A DNA stretch of 64,000 nt. Source: Candidatus Lernaella stagnicola (GTDB lineage Bacteria; Lernaellota; Lernaellaia; Lernaellales; Lernaellaceae). Positions 28,474 through 37,356 of this stretch are shown one piece after another (the stretch's first letter is position 1; each line of letters opens with the position of its first letter). A program made the position numbers and the translations under genes. Under the pieces are notes generated by a model. The model worked only from the letters and a program-made list of their open reading frames with translations, did not search any database and had not been told where the DNA came from. The stretch spans positions 73,946 through 137,945 of the forward strand of contig JAVCCK010000035.1 of NCBI GenBank assembly GCA_030765525.1, written 5' to 3'.

Positions 28474-29049
28474 ATGAAAAACGGAATTTGGGCGTTGCTG
28501 CTGGTGGTCGCGTTGGTCTCGTTGCTTTTCGCGGTTTCCTGCCAAGGCGACGACGACGATAACGACGACGATAACCCCGGCGCCGGTGATCCCGATGATG
28601 ATGACAACGATAATAACGACGACAACAATAACGACGACAACAACAACGACGACGATAACAACGACGACGCCGTCGGCGATGATGATGACGACGTGCCAGG
28701 GATACAGGGCATCAGTCACTCCGACTGCAAGGACGGCTCAATGCCGCCGGATAAAAAGGAAGAAACCTGGGATGAAGACATCGCGTTTTCCTATGAGGAC
28801 AGCGTGCTGACCGTCACCCACGTCAACGTCGAATTCAACTGCTGCATGGATCACGTCGACGTGACGATGGAAATCCAGGATTTCGAGATCACGCTGTACG
28901 AAGTGGAAGTGACGCCGGATCCGTGCTGGTGCATTTGTCCCTTTGACGTCGAAACCGAAATCGCCAACCTGCCGCCCGGAACTTACACCGTGGATATCTA
29001 TGCCAACGGCGAATACGCGATCGGCGGGGAGACCACGATCCCGGAATAG
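28474..29049 (+). CDS. Small lipoprotein with Asp/Asn linker
   Basis: A 191-aa lipoprotein. The ATG at 28474 is preceded by AAGGAG and begins MKNGIWALLLVV; the lipobox is FAVSC (Cys 23). Residues of about 26-75 are almost pure Asp/Asn/Gly. The C-terminal ~115 residues form a beta-rich domain with conserved-looking Cys (NVEFNCCMDHVDV, PDPCWCICPFDV) and a sheet pattern (GTYTVDIYANGEYAIGGE) typical of Ig- or C2-like sandwiches. Function unknown. It faces the ceramidase-family gene, whose stop lies 44 bases away on the opposite strand. Confidence 0.72.
   Translation: MKNGIWALLLVVALVSLLFAVSCQGDDDDNDDDNPGAGDPDDDDNDNNDDNNNDDNNNDDDNNDDAVGDDDDDVPGIQGISHSDCKDGSMPPDKKEETWDEDIAFSYEDSVLTVTHVNVEFNCCMDHVDVTMEIQDFEITLYEVEVTPDPCWCICPFDVETEIANLPPGTYTVDIYANGEYAIGGETTIPE
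28549..28695. repeat. GAC/GAT/AAC trinucleotide run in the 28474 gene
   Basis: About 49 codons are nearly all GAC, GAT or AAC, in phase with the reading frame. The run encodes the acidic linker of the small lipoprotein. Confidence 0.8.
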
Positions 29050-29093
29050 CGGCGCAGTGCTTAGCGACTCGCCGACCACCTCATAACTTCAGT

Positions 29094-31517
29094 TCAGGGC
29101 TGGACGACCAGGGGCTCCGAGGCCTCGCCGTTCGTGTTGCCGAAACCGTCGTTGAAGGCGCCGCGTTCAATCGTGATGGTCAACGGAGTTGCCAAGCGGT
29201 CCCACGTAAGCTCGCCGACCAGGGCGCGATGTTGCGCTTGAAAAACGAGTTCGCACTCGTACTCGTTCCCATTGGCGTCGGTGACTCGGGCCGTGGCGCT
29301 GCCGTTGCCGCAAATGGCCGGATGGCTGCCGCCGGCCCAAACCGAGCGAATGCGCCGCGCAGCGAGCGGACTGGGCGGATACGCGGCCGTCGCCTTAATG
29401 CGCATCACGCCGTCGGCCTGCACTGCCGCAAGGTCGTAAACCGTCACGCTATCAACCGGGCTTAGCTCGAAGGGCTCGGAGAAAAGCTCGTAGGGCGCCA
29501 CGCCCTCGTCGGTCTTGGCGAGGCCGCTTACCTTGAAACGCAAAACTCCGGACGGGTCGTTATAGCTGGTTTCCCATTCGAGCCGGTATTCGAACTCGCG
29601 CGATGCGCGTTCGCGTTCCGCTTGGTAACTCGGCGCCGGGAAAAGCCGCACGGCCATCTCCCAGCCCTTGTCGTCATAGGGCTTGCCGTTGGGACGCAAC
29701 ACGTCCACGAATTCGCCGTCCTTCTCCTGCTGCAGCATCACCGTCAGCCAGTCAACGCCCGGATGCCCGCCGCGCCACGCGAATTCCAGCGTGTCGAAAC
29801 GCGAAGCCTGCGACGCCGGTTGTTGCGTGATCGTTCCCAGAGATTCGGACAGTTCCACGGGAACCGTTTCGCCCTCGGGGTGGTACATGAGAGGCGGCGG
29901 GTCGTCGTCCAACGGCGGAGTGTCCGAATGCATCAAGTCGGTTAAGCGAGCGACTTCCGATTCGAGCCAAGGGCCGTATCGCCAGCCGAATAGCGAACCC
30001 TCAGCCTCGCCGCCACCCTGCCACCAATCCCAATCCTGCAAGATGTAAAAAATGTAGTTCTGTGCGTAGCCGATCAGGTTTACGTTGGCGAACGGCACGT
30101 CGAGTTTGTTCGCGACGGTTTGGCGAATATCGACGGCCAGATGCGAGGTGACTTCACCGGGCGCCGTGAAAAAGAACTGGTCGCCAACTTGCGCCACTGT
30201 GATCGGCGATTGCATGAAATACTTTGTGTGTTTGTTCACCAGCGGCCAATCCAAATCGACCAGACAACCGAGATAGCCGTCAACCAACGTCGTTTCCGGG
30301 TTGTCGCAATCGCTGATGCTGCCCTGCCGTTCGTTCGCCAGTACGCCGCATTCCATCGCGCCCTTGCGGTATTCGACAAACTGCCCGGCCAGGTTGTAAT
30401 GGCCGAACTCGCCCGGTTGGTAGCCGAGCGTTTCGCGGTCGGTGACGTAGCGTCGCGTCAGTACCCGAAATTCCGGCTGGTCGTCCGTTACGATGGTTTC
30501 ATCGACTTCGCGCGCGGCGGCGGCGACCTGAGAGCCGATCCATTCGATGATCTGCATGCGGCGGTGACCCTGCGGCCCCCACATTTGCGGCACGACGTCG
30601 CCGGCGGATCCCTGTATGTACAACGCCGTTACCGGGTGGTCGTAGCCCGCTTCGATGGCGCGCTCGACACCGCCGGGAGCGTCGTCGGTCAAGTCGAAAG
30701 CCCCGAAACCGAAAACCACGCCGTGCATCGCCATACCCACGAGCATCGCCATGGTTTCGCCGTCGTCGTTTTCCACGCGGCCGACCCAAAGGCGGTCTTC
30801 ACGAAAATCCCCCGGGCCGTTGGCGCAGCGGCGATCGCGGGTCAGCAGGCTGTTTGGGTCGAAGGGCTCGCGGTAGCCGAAACCGATACGTGCCGGTTCA
30901 GCTTGTTGGATCGCCGTGACGATCACTTCGGTGAGACTGTCGGCGATTCGGTCGACGATCTCCGCGCTGTATTTGTCGGCGCCCACCAAACTCATGATAT
31001 CCGGCACCGGCAGAAAACGGGCAGGGCCGGAGTGCGTGTGGGAGGCGGTGAGCACCAAGCCGCGGTCGAGGTCGACGCCGATCTGCTCGCGTACCTGATT
31101 CACTACTTGGGTGCGCAGGCTTTCGGTGACGCCCATCATCGAAACCTTGGCGATCACGAGACGGCGGTCGTCCACTTGCAGCGCCACCGCCTTGGCCACG
31201 GGGCGATCCAGATAACCGCGCGAGCCTCCCATTGCCGCGTTGTAGGCCATGCGCGGGCCGAACCGCATGGCGAAACCGCCCAGCGAAACACCAATGGGAA
31301 CTTTCAGATAGCCCGAGGCCGCACCCGCCACCAAGCGACCGCCGGTGGATTCGCCGCCGTCATCGTCATCGTCGGTTTGATCGTTGTCGTCGTCGTGGGA
31401 TGCGCCGGGGTCGTCCTCGTCGTCGGCATCACCATCGCATGCGAAATTCGCCGCGATCAGTAATAAAACGAGGATAAGAATCGGATAGATGCGGCGGGAC
31501 AATCGTCGTGTGTGCAT
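29094..31517 (-). CDS. Neutral/alkaline ceramidase-family lipoprotein
   Basis: An 807-aa protein of the neutral/alkaline non-lysosomal ceramidase family, which hydrolyses N-acyl linkages of ceramide-like lipids with a zinc ion. The N-terminus has a signal helix and lipobox ending NFAC (Cys 27), then an acidic linker (DGDADDEDD, DDDNDQTDDDDDGG). The catalytic domain opens VGVSLGGFAMRFGPR, contains the zinc-site signature TASHTHSGPARF (about residue 160) and later HGVVFG and IQGSAGDVVPQM; a C-terminal beta-sandwich of about 170 residues follows, as in the family. The ATG at 31517 starts the signal helix directly. Being surface-anchored, it may act on exogenous amides or envelope lipids; the substrate is unproven. 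Confidence 0.82.
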   Translation of the reverse strand: MHTRRLSRRIYPILILVLLLIAANFACDGDADDEDDPGASHDDDNDQTDDDDDGGESTGGRLVAGAASGYLKVPIGVSLGGFAMRFGPRMAYNAAMGGSRGYLDRPVAKAVALQVDDRRLVIAKVSMMGVTESLRTQVVNQVREQIGVDLDRGLVLTASHTHSGPARFLPVPDIMSLVGADKYSAEIVDRIADSLTEVIVTAIQQAEPARIGFGYREPFDPNSLLTRDRRCANGPGDFREDRLWVGRVENDDGETMAMLVGMAMHGVVFGFGAFDLTDDAPGGVERAIEAGYDHPVTALYIQGSAGDVVPQMWGPQGHRRMQIIEWIGSQVAAAAREVDETIVTDDQPEFRVLTRRYVTDRETLGYQPGEFGHYNLAGQFVEYRKGAMECGVLANERQGSISDCDNPETTLVDGYLGCLVDLDWPLVNKHTKYFMQSPITVAQVGDQFFFTAPGEVTSHLAVDIRQTVANKLDVPFANVNLIGYAQNYIFYILQDWDWWQGGGEAEGSLFGWRYGPWLESEVARLTDLMHSDTPPLDDDPPPLMYHPEGETVPVELSESLGTITQQPASQASRFDTLEFAWRGGHPGVDWLTVMLQQEKDGEFVDVLRPNGKPYDDKGWEMAVRLFPAPSYQAERERASREFEYRLEWETSYNDPSGVLRFKVSGLAKTDEGVAPYELFSEPFELSPVDSVTVYDLAAVQADGVMRIKATAAYPPSPLAARRIRSVWAGGSHPAICGNGSATARVTDANGNEYECELVFQAQHRALVGELTWDRLATPLTITIERGAFNDGFGNTNGEASEPLVVQP
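31360..31440. repeat. GTC/ATC triplet tract encoding the ceramidase linker
   Basis: Plus-strand GTC/ATC triplets encode the acidic spacer between lipobox and catalytic domain of the ceramidase-family gene. Confidence 0.65.
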
Positions 31518-31684
31518 TCTCGACCCCACTGGGTTGCGTGCCTATTCAACTGTCCCCCCTGATCCTGCGGTGAAAACCGCTTTCGCCCCTGCAGAGCAGT
31601 CCGTTGTTAACACCATCATGGCAGTAGGTCAAACAGCCAAATGGGGGCGCTCTTTCCACTTGACGAAGAGTCTCAATGATGTCT

Positions 31685-31705
31685 AAAGTAACCAACAGTT
31701 ACTTT
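31685..31705. promoter_or_regulatory. Perfect inverted repeat, probable operator of the TetR-family gene
   Basis: AAAGTAAC (31685-31692) and GTTACTTT (31698-31705) are perfect inverted copies around a 5-base centre, ending 14 bases before the TetR-family start at 31720. Size, symmetry and position fit a TetR dimer operator with autoregulation of the downstream operon. Direct binding is inferred. Confidence 0.7.
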
Positions 31706-31719
31706 CACCTAGGGCAATC

Positions 31720-32439
31720 ATGTCATCAAAAAGCAATACGAAAAGAGGCGGGAGACGTCCCGATCTGATCAGGGCGGCGCGTCGGTTGTTCTTCAGCCGG
31801 GGTTACGCCGGTACGACTATCGAGCAAGCGGCCCGAGCGGCGGGATTCAGCAAACGGACGGTTTATCTTTACTTCAAGAACAAGGATGACTTGTTTATTT
31901 CGGTTGCCGAAGAAGGCCTCGTAAAACTCCGCCGAAATCTGGAAACCGTCGCCGTCGCCGACCTGGGTGTCGAGCCGTCCATTGCCGCGATCATGGAAAT
32001 CTACATGGATTTCGCGCACCAAAATCCTGAGTATTTCCGCATGATATTCCGCGAATGTTCGCCCGACATGGTCGCGAACGTGTCCGAGGAGTTGCGGCGG
32101 CGCCTCGAAGATCACGAGCACGCTTGCTTGAACGTCGTGGCCACGGTCGTCGATGTCGCGGTCACCGAGGGGCGCATGCCGCGCATCGACCGCTGGGAAA
32201 CGGCCGTGATGTTTTGGGGTATGGCGACGGGCATTCTGTTGCTGTCACTCGCCGGCAGCCAGGCGGTGTTCGGACGAAGCACGCGCGAGGAACTGATTTC
32301 GAAAGCGATATGGATTCTCTACGCGGGCCTAAGGGAAACCGACGATTACTTTCGAGCGACGGGCAATCAGAAAACGGAACAAGCGGACAAACCCACGCGC
32401 GCCAAGCGAGGCGGGCGCAAGAAGGCGGGACGCGCATGA
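31720..32439 (+). CDS. TetR-family transcriptional regulator
   Basis: A 239-aa TetR regulator. The N-terminal HTH domain (about 12-58) reads DLIRAARRLFFSRGYAGTTIEQAARAAGFSKRTVYLYFKN, closely following the family profile. The ligand domain (60-210) is all-helical and divergent. The C-terminal tail is Lys/Arg-rich (KRGGRKKAGRA). The gene opens an operon of acyl-CoA enzymes and overlaps the next gene in an ATGA junction, so it probably senses an acyl-CoA or related thioester, as FadR/PsrA-type TetR proteins do, and represses its own operon through the inverted repeat just upstream. The ATG at 31720 lies at the end of a weak AGGGC site. Confidence 0.92.
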   Translation: MSSKSNTKRGGRRPDLIRAARRLFFSRGYAGTTIEQAARAAGFSKRTVYLYFKNKDDLFISVAEEGLVKLRRNLETVAVADLGVEPSIAAIMEIYMDFAHQNPEYFRMIFRECSPDMVANVSEELRRRLEDHEHACLNVVATVVDVAVTEGRMPRIDRWETAVMFWGMATGILLLSLAGSQAVFGRSTREELISKAIWILYAGLRETDDYFRATGNQKTEQADKPTRAKRGGRKKAGRA

Positions 32440-33662
32440 AGTTGGCGGAAGTTTTTCCACTCGTCGGAAGGCGGCTTTCGGACATCGACGAAATGACCGC
32501 GGAGACCGTAACCCGCTGGGCCGAGCAAGATGTCATCCCCAAGCGACTGGAGCATCGCGAGAACCGCGAGACGTTGTTGCTGCCGGCGTACCGCAGTCTG
32601 GCTGTGGACATTGGCCTGCAAACGATGATGTGGCCGGAAGAAAGCGGCGGCAGCGGTCGCAACGAGCCCGAGGTGGCCGTGGCGACGGCGGCGGTTGTGG
32701 AGCAAGCCGCGCGCGGTGACGTGGGCATCGCCTTCGTGCTGGCCCATGCTTTGGCCGTGCAAGCGATGTTGTTTGTGGGGCGGGAGGATGACGCGGCCTC
32801 ATCGGAACCGTGGCGCGAAGCGTTCGGCGGCGGGCAAAGTTGCTTTGTGAGCGTGGCCCTTCCGGGACTGACGACCCACGCCGCGGCCGAAACCCTTCAC
32901 GGCTTGGCGTACCCCATTATCGCCACCCGCAACGGCAGTGGTTGGACCTTATCCGGCAGCGACATTCGCGCTCAGGCCATGGCGCGGGACGCAACGCTCT
33001 TTGCCGTATGCGCGGCGGTCGAAGGGGAGCCCGCTCTGTTCCTGGTGCCCGCCGACGCCGCCGGCATCACGGTCGGCGACGAGTACAAAACCACCGGCCT
33101 GGCGATTAGTCGCGACGCCTTGGTTGATTTCAACGATGTGGTCGCGGGCGACGACGCATGCGCATTCCGTGGGCTGATGCACTGGCGGCGGTTTCAATCG
33201 TGGCTCTGCCTGGGCAGCGCGGCGGCGTGCGTGGGCGCGACGCTGGCGGGTTGGGAGATCCTCAAAGAATGGGGCGAGAGCCGCGTCATTAAAGGTAAAG
33301 GCCAAATCTTCAAAGAGAACCCGCTGGTCGCATCGTCCCTGGGGGAGATCGGCGGTGCCATCGGCACGAACCGCCTGCTGGTGTTCGATCTGGCGCGCTT
33401 GATCGCCGATGAGTACGCCAACGCCGCCGGGAACGCCTCCGGTCTTTTCGCTTCCGCCACCGCCATCGCGCAACGGGTGTGCCGGGAGAGCATGAACGTG
33501 CTGGACCGCACGATGGAACTGATGGCCTCCGCCGGTTACGCGACGGAGTGGGAACTCGAGCGTTATTGGCGCGACGTCAAAACCGTGGAAAGCCGACTCG
33601 GGCCTTGGGCCGCGGCGCGCGCGGACATGGCGCGTCACTATTTCGATTTACAGACTTTGTGA
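32436..33662 (+). CDS. Acyl-CoA dehydrogenase-family flavoprotein, divergent
   Basis: A 408-aa ACAD-fold protein. The ATG at 32436 overlaps the TetR stop (ATGA). The N-terminal helices (1-120), middle beta domain (about 125-225, GLAYPIIATRNGSGWTLSG) and C-terminal four-helix bundle are recognisable, and FAD binding by the fold is expected. The usual C-terminal IYEGTxEIQ segment, which often bears the catalytic Glu, is absent: after ELERYWRDVKTVES the sequence reads RLGPWAAARADMARHYF. The catalytic base is therefore unclear; it may be inactive, use another residue, or be a partner subunit for the next gene. First enzyme of the operon at 31720-42933. Confidence 0.85.
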   Translation: MKLAEVFPLVGRRLSDIDEMTAETVTRWAEQDVIPKRLEHRENRETLLLPAYRSLAVDIGLQTMMWPEESGGSGRNEPEVAVATAAVVEQAARGDVGIAFVLAHALAVQAMLFVGREDDAASSEPWREAFGGGQSCFVSVALPGLTTHAAAETLHGLAYPIIATRNGSGWTLSGSDIRAQAMARDATLFAVCAAVEGEPALFLVPADAAGITVGDEYKTTGLAISRDALVDFNDVVAGDDACAFRGLMHWRRFQSWLCLGSAAACVGATLAGWEILKEWGESRVIKGKGQIFKENPLVASSLGEIGGAIGTNRLLVFDLARLIADEYANAAGNASGLFASATAIAQRVCRESMNVLDRTMELMASAGYATEWELERYWRDVKTVESRLGPWAAARADMARHYFDLQTL

Positions 33663-33672
33663 GGAACGCGTT

Positions 33673-34938
33673 ATGCGAACCATCGACGACTTCACCCGCC
33701 CCCTCGACTACATCTCGCCGCTCGACAAGCATCTGGGAAAAATCGTGCGCGACTGGGCCGACAAACATGTCATTCCCCACCGGCGGCGCTTCGACGAGGA
33801 TTGGGAGGACCACACCCTCATTGAGCCCGCTTTCAAGGCGCTCATGGCCGACTACGGCCTGCAGCGCATGCTGTTCCCCGAGGAATTCGGCGGCATGGGC
33901 ATGGGGCACTCCGATTACCTGGGCACCGGCGCGTTTCGCATCTTCGAGGAAGTCGCGCGCGCCGACTCCGCCATGGCCGTGGCCTTCGGTGTCGTGTTCT
34001 GGCCGCTGGCGATGATCTGCGTCGAGCCGCACGTCAACCGCCGGCTCTGCGCCGAGTTCGCGCCGCTGTTTCAAGCCGACAAAGCGGTCTTCGCCGCCAA
34101 CGCGATGACCGAGCCGCAGGGCGGGGCCGACATCGAAAACATGGACCTGTTGCGCGGCAAGACGATCCAAGCCACGGCCCGCCTCGACGGGGACGAATGG
34201 GTGATCAACGGCCATAAGTTGTGGCCCACCAACAGCGGCGGCGTGGCGGATTTGTTCGGCGTGGTTTGCACGACGAATCCCGGTTCGACCGACCCTGCGG
34301 ATTTCGCCTTCATTTTTGTGCCCGCGAATATGCCCGGCGTGTCGCAGAGCAAGCCGTATCAAAAGGCGGGCATGGCGGCGGATAAAAACAGTGACATCTG
34401 GTTTGAAAACGTGCGCGTACCGAAGTGGTATCGCGCGTGCGGTCCCGGCGATGACTTCACGTACTTCAAAGAAGTCGTGTCGCTGGGCAACCTCGGCAGC
34501 TTGGCGTTCGCCGGCGGCGTCATGCTCAACGTGTACGAAATCATCCGCGACTTCTGTGAAACGCACTTCTTCCGCGGCAAGGCGCTCAAGGAAAACGACG
34601 ACGTAGCGGGCGTACTCGCCGATCTCGCCGCGAACACGGAGATCATTCGCATCGTCGGCTACCAGTACGCCCGCATGCTCGACCGGCCCGACCTCTACGG
34701 TCCCCGCTGGTCGGAGGAAGTTGTGACGAAGGGTAGGGCGTACAAATACGACGCCTGCGATCGCGCGCTGGCGCAAATCGAATCGGCGATGAATCTGATG
34801 TCGCATTTCGGCTGCGAGCGGGCGCATGACATCGAAAAACACTGGCGCGATTTCAAAATCATTCAACTGTGGATGGGCGGCAAGCAATTGTGCCAGATGG
34901 AAACGGCACGGTGGTTTTACGAATGCGAGACGTTATGA
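33673..34938 (+). CDS. Acyl-CoA dehydrogenase-family flavoprotein, divergent
   Basis: A 421-aa ACAD-fold protein 10 bases after the previous gene. It keeps the family FAD/substrate signatures (FAANAMTEPQGGADIENM; GDEWVINGHKLWPTNSG) and starts MRTIDDFTRPLDYISP. The C-terminal motif, normally IYEGTxEIQ, reads IIQLWMGGKQLCQMETARWF, so the catalytic Glu position is Gly. Electrons, if any, would go to ETF. Its pairing with the preceding divergent ACAD and with a BCR-like reductase suggests action on alicyclic or otherwise unusual acyl-CoA. The 3' end overlaps the next gene (ATGA). Confidence 0.88.
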   Translation: MRTIDDFTRPLDYISPLDKHLGKIVRDWADKHVIPHRRRFDEDWEDHTLIEPAFKALMADYGLQRMLFPEEFGGMGMGHSDYLGTGAFRIFEEVARADSAMAVAFGVVFWPLAMICVEPHVNRRLCAEFAPLFQADKAVFAANAMTEPQGGADIENMDLLRGKTIQATARLDGDEWVINGHKLWPTNSGGVADLFGVVCTTNPGSTDPADFAFIFVPANMPGVSQSKPYQKAGMAADKNSDIWFENVRVPKWYRACGPGDDFTYFKEVVSLGNLGSLAFAGGVMLNVYEIIRDFCETHFFRGKALKENDDVAGVLADLAANTEIIRIVGYQYARMLDRPDLYGPRWSEEVVTKGRAYKYDACDRALAQIESAMNLMSHFGCERAHDIEKHWRDFKIIQLWMGGKQLCQMETARWFYECETL

Positions 34939-35651
34939 ACGATCAGACTAAAGAGCCGCGGCCCGGCGTCATCGACGCCACCGCCAGGGTGCTGCGCGAA
35001 CTTCTGCGGACGCCGAAATACCGCGAGGCGATGCGAATTATTTTGCGCGAATTCGATCCGGAGAACGCGCCGGCGTTCGTGCGCACAGTTTGCCGCGAAG
35101 ACCCAGAACTCTTTCTGGCCGGGCTGACGGCGACGCCCGCGCTTGCCAACGCCTTGATCGGTATGTGTCACGAACTGGCGGTGCTGATCGGTCAGTATCC
35201 GCCCCAACTTAGAGCGAGCTTGGTCGCAAATATCGGCGAGGAAGTGAATGCCGAACAACTCGGCGCCGCGCTCGGGTCTTGGCTTTCCCTCTGGAAAAAA
35301 GCCGCCGCGAACACCGACGTATCGCAGGCGACCGCGTCCTTCGCCGAACGTTTCAAAAACGGTTTTGCGAAAGCCGCCGCCGCCGATGGCGACCTCACGC
35401 CAAGCTTGCTCGCCGGGGCCGCGACGTTGGTTGAACGGCTGGTGGCCCATCTCGACGCAACAGCCGAGAAGGACCCCGTGGCGGTGAAGGAACACGTGGA
35501 CCGTGTGGCGACGGCGATTCGCCGCCTGCCGGAAACGCATCCGAAATTCGCCGGCGAGGTTGCAGCGCCGCTCGTGGCGGCGATCCGAGACGCTCTTGCG
35601 GCGACGCAAACCGACGCGACGCAAAAGGAGACCGACGATGGAACCGGTTGA
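34935..35651 (+). CDS. All-helical protein of unknown function, operon member (short form)
   Basis: A 238-aa protein with no recognised family. It is predicted almost entirely alpha-helical and starts MNDQTKEPRP; an RVLRELLRTPKYREAMRIIL segment at about 18-37 is shared with the following gene (RVMRELLRTPAFREIAKLVM), so the two are related. No Cys pair, signal or membrane helix is evident; the C-terminus is charged. The ATG at 34935 overlaps the previous stop (ATGA). The position between ACADs and the reductase suggests a scaffold, chaperone or acyl-carrier-like role in the same pathway; this is inference from context only. Confidence 0.75.
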   Translation: MNDQTKEPRPGVIDATARVLRELLRTPKYREAMRIILREFDPENAPAFVRTVCREDPELFLAGLTATPALANALIGMCHELAVLIGQYPPQLRASLVANIGEEVNAEQLGAALGSWLSLWKKAAANTDVSQATASFAERFKNGFAKAAAADGDLTPSLLAGAATLVERLVAHLDATAEKDPVAVKEHVDRVATAIRRLPETHPKFAGEVAAPLVAAIRDALAATQTDATQKETDDGTG

Positions 35652-37356
35652 CGCGCGCGGAACCGAGCCGACCGCCGAAACGACCGACCTGTCCTCGCGC
35701 GTGATGCGTGAACTATTACGCACGCCGGCGTTTCGTGAAATCGCCAAACTTGTGATGCGCGATTCCGACGCCCCGGCGAACGGCGATCTGGTCAAAACCT
35801 TGATGTGGGAGGACCCGAACCTTTCGCTCAGTGCCGCAGCAAGTGCGCCGCGCGCTGTGAACCATCTTCTTGCTTCCATCGCCGAATTGGGGCGGCAACT
35901 CCAGCAACTTCCGCCCGATCTTACTGCGGCTTTCTTGAATAACCTCGCCGCTGAATTGGAAACCGCTCGCGTCGCCGAGATCCATGAGGCGTGGGCGCCG
36001 ATTGTGGAGCGCTTGCTGCGGGAACATCCGGAAATTCGCGCCGGTATGGTCCAGGCAATGATGTCGCTTACGGGCATGACGGCCGCGCTGCTGATCGGCC
36101 ACTGGCGCGAAAACGGTTTGACCGAAAGCGAAGGGCTTGCCGCGGGCGAAGCGATCAACCGGCTGACGGCGGGGCTGCAAGCTCTCGGGTCGGAAGACGC
36201 CGCATTTGCCGAAGCGTGCGGGCCGGGTCTGGAAGCGGCGGTGGCGGCCATCGACTTCGGCCTGTTGCGCGAGGGCGTCGCCGGTCTGGGCGAAATGACT
36301 GACGCCTTGGCCCGCCAGGCGCTCGGCCCGGCCATCGACGATCCGGTCGTGCTGGCTAACGTCTTCGGCCTTGCACCGGTCGTCGTCAACGCCGCTCTCC
36401 GCACGTTGCGATTCGTGGTCGAGCGAATCGACTTGCCGGACGAAGTGCTTGCCAGTTCGGTCTTCAACCTCTTGCTGCAGGTGGATCAAGCGGAACTCGG
36501 CGGTCTGATTTCAGCCACGGCCGGACGGTTGAACCAACTGCACGCCGGTAGCAGCGTGCTCGGCGGCGGCGAGCCGCATCTGCGCTCGGTCTGTCGCGAT
36601 ATCGTAGACGGCGTCGCGGCGGAATGCGCCGCGGAGGACATGGCGGCGGCAGTAACCGCGCTCAGCGAAGATCTCTCACTCATTGCTGAAGTAGTGACCG
36701 AGCGCGCGTTGCATGGGTCCGAAGCTGTGTCGGCGAGCGCGGAGGCGGCAGCGGCCATCGTGAACGCTGCGATCAAGACAACATGCTACGGCGTTGCGGC
36801 GATTGGCACGTTGCCGCCGGAAGACTTCGACCGCTTCATGACGACGTGCGAAGAGCGCGTCGATGGAGCGGAAGCGGCACGACTGGTCAACGCGCTCGCG
36901 GCGGTGGCCGAACGCCTAGGCGAATCACCGTCGAAGGCGACGCGGGAATTCCTCGCGGGCGTGGACAAGGAGCAAGCGGGCCGCGCGTTCCAGGGAGCGG
37001 CTCGCCGTTTTTGGGTGGCGGCGCAGGCGGATTCCGACGTGCGTCTTGAAACACAACCGGAGAGGCTGGGCGCCCGGGTCAACGAGTGGCTGGTGCGCTT
37101 CAACCGCGCCATGGACGAGAATCCGCAGGGCTGGCGCGACTGGCTGCGGCGCTTTTTCGACGCCGTGGACACGCGGGAGTTGGCGCGTGCGTGGCGTCAC
37201 GCGGTCGGCGGTTTCATGCGGGCGCTTTTCGGCAGCGGAGAGCGCTTTGCCGCAATCGTGAAACCGGTGCTGGGTGCCGTGTGGCACGGCGCCGTGGCGT
37301 GGGCGCTGCGGCCGTTTCGACGGACGCGGAAGGCCGAACGAGGTGAAAATAAATGA
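35638..37356 (+). CDS. All-helical protein of unknown function, operon member (long form)
   Basis: A 572-aa helical protein, probably an expanded relative of the preceding gene. It shares the N-terminal ~40-residue motif and then carries what look like repeated ~100-residue helical units rich in Ala, Leu and Glu (GFGLL-type turns; AINRLTAGLQALG, ALARQALGPAIDD, AECAAEDMAAAVTAL). The C-terminus is basic (RPFRRTRKAERGENK). There is no signal peptide and Cys are few. The ATG at 35638 has AAGGAG seven bases upstream and overlaps the preceding gene by 14 bases; it then overlaps the BcrC-like gene in an ATGA junction. Not matched to a known BCR partner. Confidence 0.75.
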   Translation: MEPVDARGTEPTAETTDLSSRVMRELLRTPAFREIAKLVMRDSDAPANGDLVKTLMWEDPNLSLSAAASAPRAVNHLLASIAELGRQLQQLPPDLTAAFLNNLAAELETARVAEIHEAWAPIVERLLREHPEIRAGMVQAMMSLTGMTAALLIGHWRENGLTESEGLAAGEAINRLTAGLQALGSEDAAFAEACGPGLEAAVAAIDFGLLREGVAGLGEMTDALARQALGPAIDDPVVLANVFGLAPVVVNAALRTLRFVVERIDLPDEVLASSVFNLLLQVDQAELGGLISATAGRLNQLHAGSSVLGGGEPHLRSVCRDIVDGVAAECAAEDMAAAVTALSEDLSLIAEVVTERALHGSEAVSASAEAAAAIVNAAIKTTCYGVAAIGTLPPEDFDRFMTTCEERVDGAEAARLVNALAAVAERLGESPSKATREFLAGVDKEQAGRAFQGAARRFWVAAQADSDVRLETQPERLGARVNEWLVRFNRAMDENPQGWRDWLRRFFDAVDTRELARAWRHAVGGFMRALFGSGERFAAIVKPVLGAVWHGAVAWALRPFRRTRKAERGENK

